Assembly: GCA_964019695.1 (NCBI GenBank)
Contig: OZ026515.1
Coordinates: 131,276,849 to 131,340,848 of the forward strand
DNA: 64,000 nt
DNA from: Loripinus fragilis
Lineage: Eukaryota > Mollusca > Bivalvia > Lucinida > Lucinidae
Direction: 5' to 3'
The notes beneath the pieces are model-generated. The model was not told where the DNA came from and did not search any database. It worked only from the letters and a program-made list of their open reading frames with translations. Made by a program: the position numbers and the translations under genes. This document shows, one piece after another, positions 1 to 12,021 of the stretch (the first letter of the stretch is position 1; every line of letters starts with the position of its first letter).

Positions 1-9
1 TTTTTTGAA

Positions 10-68
10 ACATGTTAGCTCTCTGAGGTTGTGGCGTTTGGCTGTTACAACATGCTAACTACGTTACC
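10..68 (+). repeat. Left arm of a wide inverted repeat
   Basis: The arm starts ACATGTTAGCTCTCTGA and ends TAACTACGTTACC. The same two blocks occur in inverse orientation at 4581-4626. Between the blocks the left copy has GGCTGTTACA where the right copy, brought to the same strand, has its reverse complement TGTAACAGCC, so a short internal segment looks flipped. The arms could be ends of a 4.6-kb element or two copies of a short element. The window begins too close to test for a target-site duplication. Confidence 0.5.
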
Positions 69-639
69 ACTCAATTTTCAAATTGGCCAAACATACATGT
101 AATATACAAGGACATTTCATTTCCTACAAATAATTATGTTTAGGTTATTGGGGCCCATTGTAATGTCATTTATGTTACATTCCAACTACCCACCCCCCTG
201 TAAAACCATTGACCTTACTTTACTTAGTAGTTTCATTCAATAAGCTTCTCATTTTGCATTCATGTTTTAAATATATGTTACAAAAGACAATTAATGGGTC
301 ATTTTAGAATTGCAAGCAGCTTGTTTTTATCACAAAAACTTAAAGCGTTATATACTGTTTAATATAATAAACCCTAAAAGTACGTCAGCAAAGGTAAGAA
401 TATTTTCCTTCTAAAATTTATGTAATGCTATATGAAAACCTTTAAACACCCTATATGAACATTATATTGAAATTAAATAGTAAAATGATGTACCCAACAT
501 CGTTTATGGTGTTAACTATCTTTTTTTTTGCTATTTGTGTGGCAATATGTAACGTATATTACAGCTTTCAAGACTATAGATGCCTTTCTTAATTTCTTAT
601 ATTAAACGTCATTTAGGTATTTGATATCATTTAAAAAAG
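69..639. other. AT-rich stretch, nothing recognised
   Basis: I see no coding potential, RNA gene or repeat that recurs elsewhere in the window. The base composition is ordinary AT-rich intergenic sequence. Confidence 0.6.
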
Positions 640-945
640 CAAGTAAGTACGAATAGGAAATACCACAATCACACACTGTTGACCAAACCGTGGTACTGCA
701 AGGAAGAGCCACAGAACACTGACAGCCACAATATATCAGGAACACAATTAAAGTAAAGCAACCGACTCTCTTTTCCTCATCAAGGTGATTGCAACACTAG
801 AGGGGCATAAAGTACTGAATAACAAAACCAGAACAAAAAAGAAACCCAGAAAGGGAGCAGCAATAAACAATGAATCAGCAACAACAGAACAACCACCCTA
901 GAACGGACAGCTGCCTAAGCCCCTGCGGGGGGGGGGGGGGGGGGG
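640..945 (+). repeat. Dispersed repeat family A, copy 1, ending in poly-G
   Basis: The segment has the family landmarks GGAAATACCACAATCACACA, then GGAAGAGCCACAGAACACT, then AATTAAAGYAAAGC with a CT-rich patch, then CAATGAATCA with CAACA runs. These landmarks recur at 8571-8745, 51965-52115 and 58830-59465 (+) and at 25775-26000 and 38955-39215 (-). It ends in a run of about 20 G. There are no terminal repeats or coding signature, so the class is unknown. A short reading frame across it is low-complexity and not a gene. Confidence 0.7.
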
Positions 946-3900
946 CTTCAATCTTCGTCCTTGATTATGTTGTGGTTAAAGGAAACAAAAATAGTTTGGC
1001 CAATATGGAAAAAACAATTGTTTTTGTTTTAGTTATCCAGGTTCATGTTTGTTTGAAAAAGTGTTGTTCTATTCGTCCATGCAACATTTGCAAAATATTA
1101 TAATTGAGCGTGGATCTGAGAAAATGGTCCTTAAGGCATGTCACTATATCACGTAATAGACATTTGAAAAATGCCTAAAATTACAAAAAATAACATGCTT
1201 CATAGTACCACAAAAATGGTTCTATTTAGCTTGATGTAATCAAAGTAGCTATTTTTTCTGATTATATTTAAGGTTTTGTATGTTGCCTATTGCCATGGTA
1301 ACATAACGACAAAGCACCTACATAGGCTCAAAATGAAGGGTGGGTCACTTTAAATACCTACAATACCACTTAAAAAGTACAAATTCGTACAATTTCATTT
1401 GCACTTACATTAAACCATAGATAAAGCATGAGAATGCATTATATTTACCAGATAGTTATACCGAGTCGTATATTATCAACGAGCAACTGAGTACCAGCAT
1501 TCTGACGTCATATTAGGCTTAACGTGTTTCTTGACGTCGCGTTCAAAACCTGATTACGAATGCTTGTTCAAACCTCCATATTTTAATCAATTATGGAGAT
1601 AATTGTAAACTTTCAGAAAATGCTCTTAAGTGGTAGTACTTTGCAGATGTATCATAAGTTTGATTTTGATAAATATAGCCATAGGGTACTTTTTGTCATA
1701 TCCTGACCCATATCTATTTAGCTTTTTATATATACAAAAAAATAATGATTTGCCAAAAGTTAAGTAACATATAAAGCTGTCTAAAGTATGTCATAACGCC
1801 CCATGTTTATCCAAAATTTGTCAAAGACGATATATAATTGAGCCTGAAACGCTTATATATCATGGTGAGTTTAGAGATTTGTTATGCCATATTTAACTGG
1901 AGAAATTGAAGTTTAATTGAAATTATTCTAATCAGTAAAAGCAATCACTTTTTGTAACTGTTTACAGATGCTCTAATTATGGGTACACTTAATCAGTTAC
2001 GTTGCATGATACAGGCTAGATTCCATGTATCCATTTTTATTATGTTCAATTACCATAAAAAAGTAACCCTCCTAATTACTAAATCTTTTGAGGGAGGTAT
2101 GCATTATACCTGCCTTAACAAGTTATTGTTTAAAGAGACTGCCACCAAATCAATTTGTATCCCGATATCTAGTTGCGAATACAGATGATGAGGTATTACT
2201 GAAGCTTTTAAATTGATTTAATTCTGTATTTAACATAGCTTTCGTTGTTCAATAAATGAAAGTGTTAATCACATCAACTTAGTACTTCTGATCACTTGTT
2301 CAACTTTAATGAGAAGATCGGTTATAATTTATAATAATGAGTTTTACTCTATGGCAATGATCACATTAGATATAACCATATTCAAGGAAACGTGTTAAAG
2401 GTCAATTGTTACTTTAATACTAATTTATTTTCTTGTCCTTTGGGATCATGGGTTTTATTGTGGAACTTTGAAACTATTAGAGGGTCGCTGATGAAGCCTA
2501 AATGGCAGAAACTAGCTAGTCTGGCCCAGGAAACATGCACACTCTAGTTTCAGTTCTTGATGCAGTCTTTGCTTCCATAGGATACCCTTTTAAGAACATA
2601 TTAAATACAAATTTATTCAGCCAAAATTATGTCGGACCAAATTTGACCAGGTGACATTAAAGCTATTGTAGAACATATTTTACAATGTTATTTTACAATG
2701 CTGGATAGAACAGTGAAATATTTAATAAGCAAGTGCAGTTATAAGATCTGACTTTAGCAATACATGCTTATATACCTGAACAGATTGACTTTGACAAAAT
2801 ATTACAGGAACATTGTAAATATAGTAAATGGATCAATAAAGAGTTATATGTGTATAAAACATTTGAATAAATTGTGAACTCTTCAGGATATAGATTCAAA
2901 AGAAGAACGCAAAAATGTTAACTGTTCAGCTAATATCAGCACTCAGAGGACACTCTACTCAGTATCAACATTGTCGCCAATGATAGACTCACTTGCAAAG
3001 TACCAACATCAAATGGGCTTGATCATTTTAGTTATTCTTTCCTTTACTAAGTACTGTTAATCAATATTGTTTGATTTGAAATATGCAAAGAAGTAATTGA
3101 ATGTATTTTGTATCAATCGCAATGTTCACATTTGATTGGCTAAATATCAAAATGATATTATCTGAAATAAAATTCAACTTCAAGACTAAATCTAATTGAT
3201 AGCATTATGCAGAACAAATCAACCAATACTTTATTTTGGTTCATTAGTATAGCAATGGCTACAATATAGATGTTTTACTAACAATTCCAGAGAGTTTAAC
3301 TGGGTAATTAACCCTTTTCTTTCAAATGTATGACTATCATGAACCATAAGAACAAATGTTGTCTGTTTCAATGCTACACACAATTTTAGAACCAGACAGA
3401 ATAGGAGATAAGTGTTATATTCTCCTTAAAACTCTCTTGTTATGCATGTTACCAATATAAATGGTATTCTTACCTCACCAAACTAGACATCCTTCAGATA
3501 TAAATCGATTATAATCATAGGAAAAGCTTGGCGTGTGTCATACTCGTACGTGCGGAAATAATCGTTAAGTTTCAAAAAACACTTCAGTTCATTTTTTCAA
3601 TAAACAAGGATAAAGGCCTAGATTTTGATCTACGACTGAGATAGCTTACAATTTTAGCGAACGCTGATTTAAGTTTTTGTCTTTATCAATATAGTCGGGG
3701 TAATTAATAGTTGACTTACACAATGTGTGATAGATTTTACTAACTTAAAGCTACGTCATGCTTAATATTACTATGTCATCTAAATTGAGGTGTACTCAGT
3801 GAAGAAAAGCGTATTTTTTAAATATCATTTCATGTGTAAAAAGAAGCAAATAAACGGGTATCAGTGAGATAAAATATATCATTTGTGCATTAAGGAAACA

Positions 3901-4580
3901 TTAATGAATCATAAAATAAGCAGCTTCTACAATGCTGTTTATATATTTGATAGAATACACGGACTTGACATGACGTTTTATGTAATTAAGGCTCACATTT
4001 CTTCCCATTATCTTCAATGCTTTGTTGATATTTCTGTAAATGGCAATTACCGGCAGTTTAATGACAGTGAAAAACACGAGTAGTGTAAACTCATAAATTG
4101 ATTTTTTGGTTTAAACATAATGCATTTTAAAGAAAGGAAAGTACATAATAGGAAAACGGGTCTTTTTTGTTTGATAAAATCATTTTGCTAGTCATTTGAA
4201 TACAATTAAAAGAAGATATTGTCACGTCAGAATAAGGAACACTTTGATAGGACTTCCCATCATTTCAGGGTAACGAAGTAACGCTGTAACCGCTATAGAG
4301 TTAAATACATTATTCTTTTGCTTATATATTTTAGTTTGTGTACAAAACTCCCCCTCAGAGGTATTTTGGCAGCCCATTGTCTTGTGATAGTACTACATTA
4401 AGTAGTAATACATTTGAAGTAAGTAACATATATAACTGAAATATCATAGATGTGTATTGTTGAAACGCATACTCTTTGTTTACTACTTTTTGAAAAATGC
4501 TTTTAAGGCAATTAGCATGTCGATAAATAAGAATTAGATATAACTTGATATTTGCACAATAGGATTTGAAATTACAATAG
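946..4580. other. 3.6-kb AT-rich region, no gene recognised
   Basis: Reading frames are all short (under 80 codons) and lack recognisable protein motifs. I found no RNA gene and no copies of the window's other repeat families. If 10-68 and 4581-4626 are ends of one element, this is its interior, but no transposase signature supports that. Confidence 0.5.
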
Positions 4581-4626
4581 GGTAACGTAGTTAACATGGC
4601 TGTTACAGGTCAGAGAGCTAACATGT
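4581..4626 (-). repeat. Right arm of a wide inverted repeat
   Basis: This is the inverse counterpart of 10-68. It reads GGTAACGTAGTTAACATGGC at the inner end and TCAGAGAGCTAACATGT at the outer end. See the left arm for the flipped internal segment. Confidence 0.5.
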
Positions 4627-5214
4627 GTCATTTTGTATCTTATATAATGTAGTTTCAGAAAGTCATAGTGTACAGTATTCCAGCAGTGGGAGAGGAGGGT
4701 CTATTAGCATATTGCGATCTAATGTCATTTGAGCTTTCACTATAACAGTATTTTCATTTTATATGGCGTCATTTTTTCCCTTTACTTACATCATTTTGAA
4801 GTTAAAGTAACCTCTTTAAAATTCTGAGTCATAATCTATGCACCAAATGCAAGATGTCGTCAGTAATATTACTACAACTGATCAAAGAGTTCATGCTTAC
4901 GCCAGCTGGAATTCATAGTACTCAATTTTCAAGCCCTAAATAAGCCAAAAATGGGTCCATCACTTTGTGACGACACAATGACATTAAAACGGCATGAAAA
5001 AATTGGAAACATCTTTTTTCTTAAACAGGATACACTTTTCTGCAAGAAAATGTATGATTGATACTTTTTTACCCAAAAATGCACACGGGATAACACAGCG
5101 GCCTACACTATAATAACTAAAGCATGTCAATTATGTAGTAGACTCTTTGTTTTAGTGTCGACATGCTTAAGTCAGTAAAATATACTTAAATGAACAAATG
5201 TCCAATATTTAACA

Positions 5215-5860
5215 TTTAACCCCAACCTGGGAGATCAGGGTGTGTGTAAGTGTGTAAGATCAAACTTTTTGATATCATTTCAGGTATTGAGTGTGTGGGT
5301 CTTAGGGAAAAATGTTTGCTTGCATGCTATTGTACACGTCATTCCTTTTAATTTGATATTCAACATGACCACTTTCAGAAAAAAAACGGGTTTGACCCCA
5401 CCCCAGGGTCGAGGGAGTTCAAAGTTTAAGGTGTGTGTAAGTTCAAACTTTTTGCTTGCATTTTGTTCTATATTCCATTCCCTTTAATATGATATACAGC
5501 AGGGCCATATTCTGAAAAAGTTGATTTTTGGCCGCGGCCCAACCCCAAAAGTCCACCAAGGGGGTCGGACCGATGCCTTCAAACTGAAACCCCATTTGAT
5601 ACGTTTCATATATATTGTTCCTCTGTTTGCATGCAAACTTTGGTAAAAATATTGATAGCTGACTTAGTTATTGCAAAATCTTAATATATATCCACTGACC
5701 CCTCTTAAGGGGTCAGGTGTAAGATTTTGACACTGTTGTGCTTATCTACAGGAACTCGGCAGTCATGGTCCGTAGTGAAAAGTTGCTAGATATGATAGCT
5801 TAGGGGAAATTTGAAGTTTATTTTTAAAAAGCCAATATAGCTTTTGCACTATGATTCCCT
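5215..5860 (+). repeat. Long noncoding repeat with internal tandem units
   Basis: Two or more imperfect units each carry GTGTGTAAG, then TCAAACTTTTTG, then a TTTGATATNCAN(C/A)ATG-like block and a 'TTTGACCCCACCCCAGGGTC' block. The same layout occurs at 32480-33490, 47265-47640 and 49080-49720. Similar long repeats with 'TTTTGACCCC' blocks are common in bivalve genomes (general knowledge). No protein is encoded. A poly-G run lies just downstream at 5890-5901. Confidence 0.6.
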
Positions 5861-6539
5861 AATGGCAATAGCCATATCCCTCCGATTTTGTGGGGGGGGG
5901 GGATAACAAATATGTACTTTGCAATGGTAGGGGACTTGCCATTTCTTAAACAGTGCTTTGGCTTCTGATTAATCACTATCCATTCTTATTTCCACCGTTT
6001 TATCATTACCATTCAAAAATGTCAAAATGTCTTGCAAAAAAGACATGCATTTACAAGCAAATTGATACAAGTATCGTCGTATTGCATACACTTAGACATT
6101 GTCATTTTGGTCAATGCATTAGAACTGTATTAGGACTGCAAGATAACGCCCTTTAATATTGTAAGATTAAGCACTGAACATAATTTTGTTATCAAATCCC
6201 ATTTTACTTAGATACACCCAAATTAATATCTTGATTGTCGTATTTTTCTATGGAGTTAATTAATTCAATATAACCTTGAAGTCGTATATGTACATGGTAA
6301 CTCGTTGCTTACTGGTACGCAGCTTGCACGCGAACTTACAGAACTAGAGCTTAGATGTAAATACATTTTGAATGCCAGTTTGGCGACACTTCACCCTTTC
6401 CTTGCTAGCGGCGACTTTTGTCGTCTGCTGATAACATTAGCAAACCTTTTGACATTATTGATAGTATTCCTGAAAGAAGTTGTTTTGAAACAGTTTATGT
6501 TGAAAATGGTTCGCAAATGGCAACAAAAGCATGAGGAAA
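5861..6539. other. No gene recognised
   Basis: A 118-codon frame starts at 6305, but its second half (from about 6540) is repeat family B and its first half resembles nothing I know. I therefore do not call it a gene. Confidence 0.5.
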
Positions 6540-6795
6540 TAACCCAGGAAGCAAATAGGCAACCTTTTGTATTCGGGAAACCCGTAAACGAGTACTTTTT
6601 GCAAACAGTGAAGACCCAGATGCTGCATTTCATCAGGGTCTACACTGTTTGTAATGGTTAAAAAGCTCTTCGGACAAAATATATTTTTTAATTATAACCT
6701 AACACCCCTAGATATATACAATGGATTATCCCAAGGGTATTACACCAAACCAGAAGGAAGACTCCATTAGTATACAAAGGGTTATAGAAGTGAGA
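6540..6795 (+). repeat. Dispersed repeat family B with hairpin, copy 1
   Basis: Landmarks in order: GAAACCCGTAAA, then a hairpin with left arm GCAAACAGTGAAGACCCAGA and right arm CAGGGTCTACACTGTTTG, then a CCCCTAGATATATACAATGG block, then CCAGAAGGAAGACTCCATTA. The same order is seen at 11225-11435, 27060-27275, 31185-31410 and 51115-51270. It is noncoding and about 230-250 bp. The hairpin arms resemble those of the separate element at 58586-58820. Confidence 0.7.
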
Positions 6796-6859
6796 ATGAA
6801 TAGGAAATGCCACTATCACAGATCTCAGTCAAGAAGATGAGTCTTACTGTGGCACTGAT

Positions 6860-7079
6860 TTACTGTAAATTCGGAAATTTTCGCGAGGGTTTTATTTTCG
6901 CGAAACTTTACATATGCGAAGTTTCGTGAAAATAAAATCCTCGCGAAATGGCGAAATCACTCTGTTGATTACTGATATAGGCAAATCATGCACTTGTCGC
7001 GAATTTTAGCGCCGCAAGAATGTCTTTTAACGCTATTCGCGAAAATAAGATTCTCGCGAAGATTTCCGGATTTACAGTA
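6860..7079. mobile_element. 220-bp TIR element (MITE), intact copy
   Basis: It begins TACTGTAAATTCGGAAATTT and ends GATTTCCGGATTTACAGTA, so the ends are inverted repeats. The interior is rich in TCGCGA motifs and has a second inverted pair around TTTCGCGAAA. The element is too short to encode a transposase. A relative at 40158-41731 carries an insertion, and this copy shows the uninterrupted sequence at that point. A truncated relative lies at 52691-52826. Confidence 0.85.
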
Positions 7080-8528
7080 TTTGAAGACCTTACTACACAC
7101 CCCTTAGCTCTTCTAACAGCTACATGTACAGTGTGCTAGACAACTGCCCTCAAAAACTTCTATCCAAGAAAAGTAAGATATATATAACATTGATAATAAA
7201 ATTCACATCTCGAACAGTGATATTTTCCATCTGGCTATATACACCATAACGTGCTGACCATAATACAGGAACTCGAGGAGGAGTTTTTTTGTAAATCCTG
7301 GTCCGTGACAACATAGCTTCTTTTAAACAGCCCCAGCTTCAGACAAAATGTAAAGTGATTTTGGGTAAAGCACCCCTTTCTATTTCATTCTACTATAAAC
7401 CACTGGAGGATGCCCAAGAAAGTATGTTGGAATTGACAATTTCAATTGAAATGATACAATCTTAATCAAAGGGAAATGTCTGAATTCTGGGGGATTTCAA
7501 TCTCTCAAAACTCGACTGATCTGACAACATTGTGGCGAAGAGAGAGTGTAAAATGTAGCAGTTATTTAGATCACGGAAACTCCGTGACACTCCCAACACG
7601 AAATGCCGATCTGCGAAACATGTTATATGTATACTTCTACCACGACCTCTAAGGCATGACCCTCGATTTATTCAATGCATTTACCGTTACAATCACGCCT
7701 CAAAGCGATTGGTGGAAGTATACATGGCGGATACAAACATCACAATTAATTCTTTAATATTGATAATCGATGACCCTCCCGCCACGAAAGATATGTTTGC
7801 ATAATTTGTGAATTGGTAAATTTTGAACATATATGCGGTTTGTTCTAGATAACTGTTGCTGTCTTCATCACAATCACATCCCCTATCATCACAGTTTTCA
7901 CCAACACAAGTATCTTGAGCGTATTTTCACTTATTTGACCCGTTCCTTGTACTCCTGAAATAGTCACAGTCGCTGTATCGTGCATTCATCCATTCTGGCG
8001 CGGCCACTGACTGACGTCAGTGCTATTTTACACCAGGCTCTATACCTGTGCGTTTGCTTAACTATGACTGGTTTTCTCTGCCTCTTTGGTTTCTCTCCCT
8101 GTTCCTTTGTATTTGCACTGTTTTCTCAGTTTCATAGGTTTCCTTCTATTCTAAAGGTTTACTCTTCTGATATATTTGCCAAATATCCTCTCCTTTCTTG
8201 GTTTTAATAGAATTAGAATCTTTCTCCAAGTCTTCTGCTTCAGTGGCTTGAGCGTCCCGCTTTTGATCCCCTCTTCTCTTTTTATTCCGCTTACCTCTGA
8301 GTGCCAGTTAGTATGGGCTACAACTTCTAGGAAAGCTTTAAATTCTTCATACACCTACATGGTCATGTCCTGGAGGTCGTTGATAGCTCACCAATCTATT
8401 TAAACTGTTTAGAATCCCTTCCCAGATTTTAAGTAATGAAATACACCCCCGCTCCAGACATAGATTGAAAAACTGACACCTTTGATTGACAGGTCCAAAT
8501 CCACAGTCATATAGTGAATGCCTCCGGT

Positions 8529-8529
<1 letters not shown>
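7080..8529. other. No gene recognised
   Basis: Several short overlapping frames occur on both strands but none shows a domain or motif I recognise. No repeat shared with the rest of the window was found. Confidence 0.5.

Positions 8530-8570
<41 letters not shown>
8530..8570. repeat. (CT)n microsatellite
   Basis: The sequence is an almost pure CT run of about 40 bp with one interruption. It sits at the CT-rich position of repeat family A, which continues directly downstream. The Arg-Glu repeats it would encode on the reverse strand are artefacts. Confidence 0.95.
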
Positions 8571-8574
<4 letters not shown>

Positions 8575-8745
8575 AGATGCTTGCAAAACTGCAAATGGCA
8601 CAAAACACCACATCATGAAACCAGGAACAAACAAAATCACTGAACAATGTGAACAATAGCAAACAATGAATCATCAACAACAACAGCACCACTGCCTTAG
8701 CACGGATAACAGCCTCATCTGCCACGTGAGGGGCACTGGCCAAAT
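8571..8745 (+). repeat. Dispersed repeat family A, copy 2 (3' half)
   Basis: It has the landmarks AGCAAGATGCTTGCAAAACT, CAAACAATGAATCATCAACA and GCACGGATAACAGCCTCATC, matching the second half of the copy at 640-945 in the same order. Confidence 0.65.
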
Positions 8746-8954
8746 CATCGCCCTGGATTCTGCTGCTGTTAAAACATATAAATTGTTAAGCTGGGAAGGA
8801 GGCTGCTTAACTAATACAATGTATCACCGCTGACGAATCATCATATTAAATTCATTACTGCGATGCTACATAGATATAGGCTTACAACCAACAGAACAAT
8901 AATAATACTAGTACTACTAACTGACGACCACCAGACACCTTATCCATCCATGAA

Positions 8955-9040
8955 AGTTCAAGTTCGGTGTCGTCATTAAGTCTGATGTTGGACCCGCCGT
9001 CGTGCGATTAAAGATTGAAGAAACAATAGTTATAAACCAT
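8955..9040 (+). repeat. Short dispersed repeat shared with 56425-56505
   Basis: The core is CATTAAGTCTGATGTTGGAC followed by CCGCCGTCGTGC and TTATAAACCATGA. Nearly the same text occurs at 56425-56505. It lies just upstream of the truncated LINE but need not belong to it. Confidence 0.55.
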
Positions 9041-9102
9041 GAAAGACATGCAACCTGCACATAGTATCTATGTTGTAGCTGTTATTACCTATTATTTTTT
9101 AA

Positions 9103-10308
9103 CTGATCGAGGAAAGAAGGATTTTTTACGATTCGTTTGAATTTATTAAACAATTAGTGCTGCATTCAAGAAAACAGGCTGTTTTATATTTGAGGAAATT
9201 TATAAAAAATAATATTGCAGAATATTTGCATTATATTTTAGGGGTGAATAAAAATACTTCGAATCTTGCTGTTCTTTCAGAAACAGGTCGATTTCCTATG
9301 TATTTTTCTATTACACTTTCTATTGTTAAATTCGTACATAGACTAGAAAATACATCTAATGCACTGCTAAAGGAAGCATATTGTTTATTCAAGGCTTTAC
9401 ATTATAAAGGTATTCATACATGGCTTACATCAGCAATATATATTCTTCAATTGTTAAGTGTTAATATTACCTCTTGTCGAAACCTCAGTGAAAACCAATT
9501 AGTTTGTATGATTAAAAAGTTTTTAATAAAAGGCTTTAACACATTTTGGTATAAACAAGGGGAGAAAAATAGTAATATACATACTTCAGTATTAAAAAGG
9601 AATTCATTGCTGAGCCATATTTGATATTAGATCATTTTTATACGAGAAAGGATATTCGTAAACTAAGGTGCAGTCCTCATAATCTTTTAATAGAAACGGG
9701 TAGATATGTGAAGCCAAAAAGTATACCTCGCTCAGAAAGAATTTGTAAGCATTGTACTCTACATCTAATAGAAAATGCGTTTCACTTTCGTTCACAGTGT
9801 TCTCTATATGAACCAGACAGAAACAAACTATACGATCATATACAATCTATAAACAGTTATTTCATGTCATTAAGCGTTAACGATAAAGCCCTGTGGCTAT
9901 TATCACAAGAAGACAAGAATATTTTATCAGCACTAGGTACTTATACAGATTGTTGTTTTGAAAAGAGAATTAAAGATGTCACAGTGACTTTAAATAAAAA
10001 CTAAAAACCTTAAGTTCGCTAGCGCCATCATGCATTCTATCATTATCTCCATCATCACTGATCATATCTCAATGTTTATCACAGTACGAATTGCATTGAC
10101 ATTTGTTTATAATGATATTGCCTTTATAATACGTGTACTTGTTTGTTAATGTGGTATCAAGTTATGTATGTTTGTGTTGCTTTATTGTGGATGTCTATAT
10201 GTGTGTTATTATGCATTGTCAACACCAATGAATATTATGTGTATCTTGTCTATTGCCCGCAAGTGTCCTTGATTGGTAAATAAAACATATTCTATTCTAT
10301 TCTATTCC
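9103..10308 (+). mobile_element. 5'-truncated LINE: C-terminal ORF region, 3' UTR and (TATTC)n tail
   Basis: Two adjacent frames, 9103-9624 (frame 1) and about 9606-10004 (frame 3), together read as the region downstream of the reverse transcriptase in a non-LTR retrotransposon. The first contains GVNKNTSNLAVLSETGRFPM, a motif I associate with LINE C-terminal regions. The second contains CKHCTLHLIENAFHFRSQC, a Cys-Cys-His-Cys (CX2CX9HX4C) knuckle often seen near LINE ORF2 C-termini. One frameshift near 9600 separates them. About 300 bp of UTR follows and ends in TAAAACATATTCTATTCTAT, a pentamer tail typical of some LINE 3' ends. The reverse transcriptase and endonuclease are absent, so this is a dead-on-arrival copy. 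The clade is not assigned. Confidence 0.75.
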
Positions 10309-10421
10309 ATAAAGTAATGAATTCACCATTAAGTACGGGGGTTGACATGGCCTGTTGCGAAAGATTTTTTCCAATGCCTGCAATATGCCTGTATATGCAA
10401 GTTAATAAATAATATACACTT

Positions 10422-10552
10422 TTTGACTTCAATGAGGTAGACCAAAGGATTTATCTACCGGAAAAAGTGATAATTCACCAAGGCTGCTAGGCAGAGGTGA
10501 ATATCACTTTTAAGGGTAGATAAATCCTTATGGCTACTGAAATTGAAGTCAA
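10422..10552. repeat. Long imperfect hairpin
   Basis: The left arm (TTTTGACTTCAATGAGGTAG and on to about 10479) is complementary to the right arm (about 10496-10552, ending TGAAATTGAAGTCAATA). The arms are about 57 bp with a short loop. It has the same shape as the hairpins at 26758-26900 and 58941-59101, which suggests a class of palindromic mini-elements. Confidence 0.8.
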
Positions 10553-11224
10553 TAACTGTTTTGTTCTATGACTTTTCATTTAAGAATGAAAATGCTACTT
10601 TCACTTTTGTTGTTAAAGACATGTTCAATCATCAATCTAAGACATCTAAGGACTTTCTCACAAGTTTTAGCAACTGTTATTAAAATATTATAATGTATTT
10701 TTTCTGTATTTTCAAATTTATATTGATTCTCTTAATGGGAAATATAAAAGGTTATCATAAAACTATTTTTTACAGTTTGTTTATTTATACAAAGATAAAT
10801 AAGCAAACAAAACAAAACAAAACTGTTGCAAAAAAAAGAAAGTCTTTAATTTACCTGTTGGGAGGTGAAACTTCAAACCATGTCAATTTTATGTCAATTT
10901 CATGCAGCACATGCTAGTTTCTGACTCATCATGCTTTTTTAGCTCTCTAGAAGGTTATATTGCAGATGTGTCAAAAATATTAACTTCTAAAAACTATTTC
11001 CAGCTGGTTTTCATGCAATATTAATTTGTGGACCGGTTTAGACCAGTTTCCAGGTAGACATAGAGATTTATGAAGACAAATTGGGATAATCAGGAGACAT
11101 GATTCTCTCCAGTCATACAAAAATAGTGTATTATCTTGAGTGACTCACTTTGGATAATACGTAACTGGTTGATATCAACTCTTATTTGAGACATTGTGTA
11201 TGTTTTAAGATAATTTGATTCTGT
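10553..11224. other. No gene recognised
   Basis: AT-rich sequence with short frames only. No recurrent repeat was seen. Confidence 0.5.
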
Positions 11225-11435
11225 CTTCAAACATTGGAAACCCGTAAATAGATACTTTAGCAAACAGTGAAGACGTAATGCTTTAGAACGAGGAATTTTA
11301 TCAGGGTCTGCACTGTTTGTTAAGCCATTAATGAACGTACATGTCATCAACATGAATAGCAGTGTGATTATTATCATAGTTATTATTATTATTATCATAA
11401 TGTGACCCCTCAATGCATACAATAGATCACCCTGA
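11225..11435 (+). repeat. Dispersed repeat family B, copy 2
   Basis: GAAACCCGTAAATAGATACT, GCAAACAGTGAAGAC, CAGGGTCTGCACTGTTTG and GTGACCCCTCAATGCATACA occur in the family order. A TAT/TTA-rich stretch is inserted around 11365-11400. Confidence 0.65.
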
Positions 11436-11689
11436 AATCATTTAACAAATTCTTCATCTAAATAGGGTTAATTCCGCACCAGCGTCAGCTTATTATGGCT
11501 TCCTAGCAAAAGATTGAGTTGATTAATTTCTGATCAGACCTTTAGATTGGTTAGTCTTGTCAGTGCTATTTTTCAGATAAGTTAGACGTTATTGGTACAG
11601 CTAATCAGGATTCTTTAAATAACTTAGTCATATTTTTAGGGAAAGATAGAAAGGATCAGAGAGATCGATCCTTATTGATAATGTAACCT

Positions 11690-11905
11690 CTTTTTTGACA
11701 AATGGAATTCCCCATAAAGTTTGATACAGTTAAGTCGTGATGTTTTATTGTACATATTGAGGGTTCACAGGTCATATTTTTCTTTGAATATTGTATTTCT
11801 TTCTCTTAAGATCGATTTTGTCTCAGCAAACAGTGCAGACCCTGATGCCGCACCAAAATGTGTATGCCCTTACAAAATTACAGTGTGCAGTATTTTTTTT
11901 AAGTT
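11690..11905 (-). repeat. Dispersed repeat family B, inverse copy
   Basis: On the given strand it runs CCATAAAGTTTGATACAGTT, then a GGGTTCACAGGTCA block, then GCAAACAGTGCAGACCCTGA. This is the reverse order of the family landmarks. It is closely related to 13490-13745. Confidence 0.55.
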
Positions 11906-12021
11906 TGGAATCGAAAACCATTAACTTCTCAAGTTAAGTCCAGTAATTATGTTAACCCTGATAATACAATCATTCTGCTGAAGGTGACTAACATTTACGT
12001 CTGGCACCTGATACTACTTGA

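Noticed and set aside
6305..6661. 118-codon frame as a possible gene
   Set aside because: The 3' half is dispersed repeat family B and the 5' half has no recognisable motif; the opposite strand is equally open.
8409..8743. Arg/Glu-repeat reading frames on the reverse strand
   Set aside because: They are produced by the (CT)n microsatellite at 8530-8570 and adjoining repeat family A.
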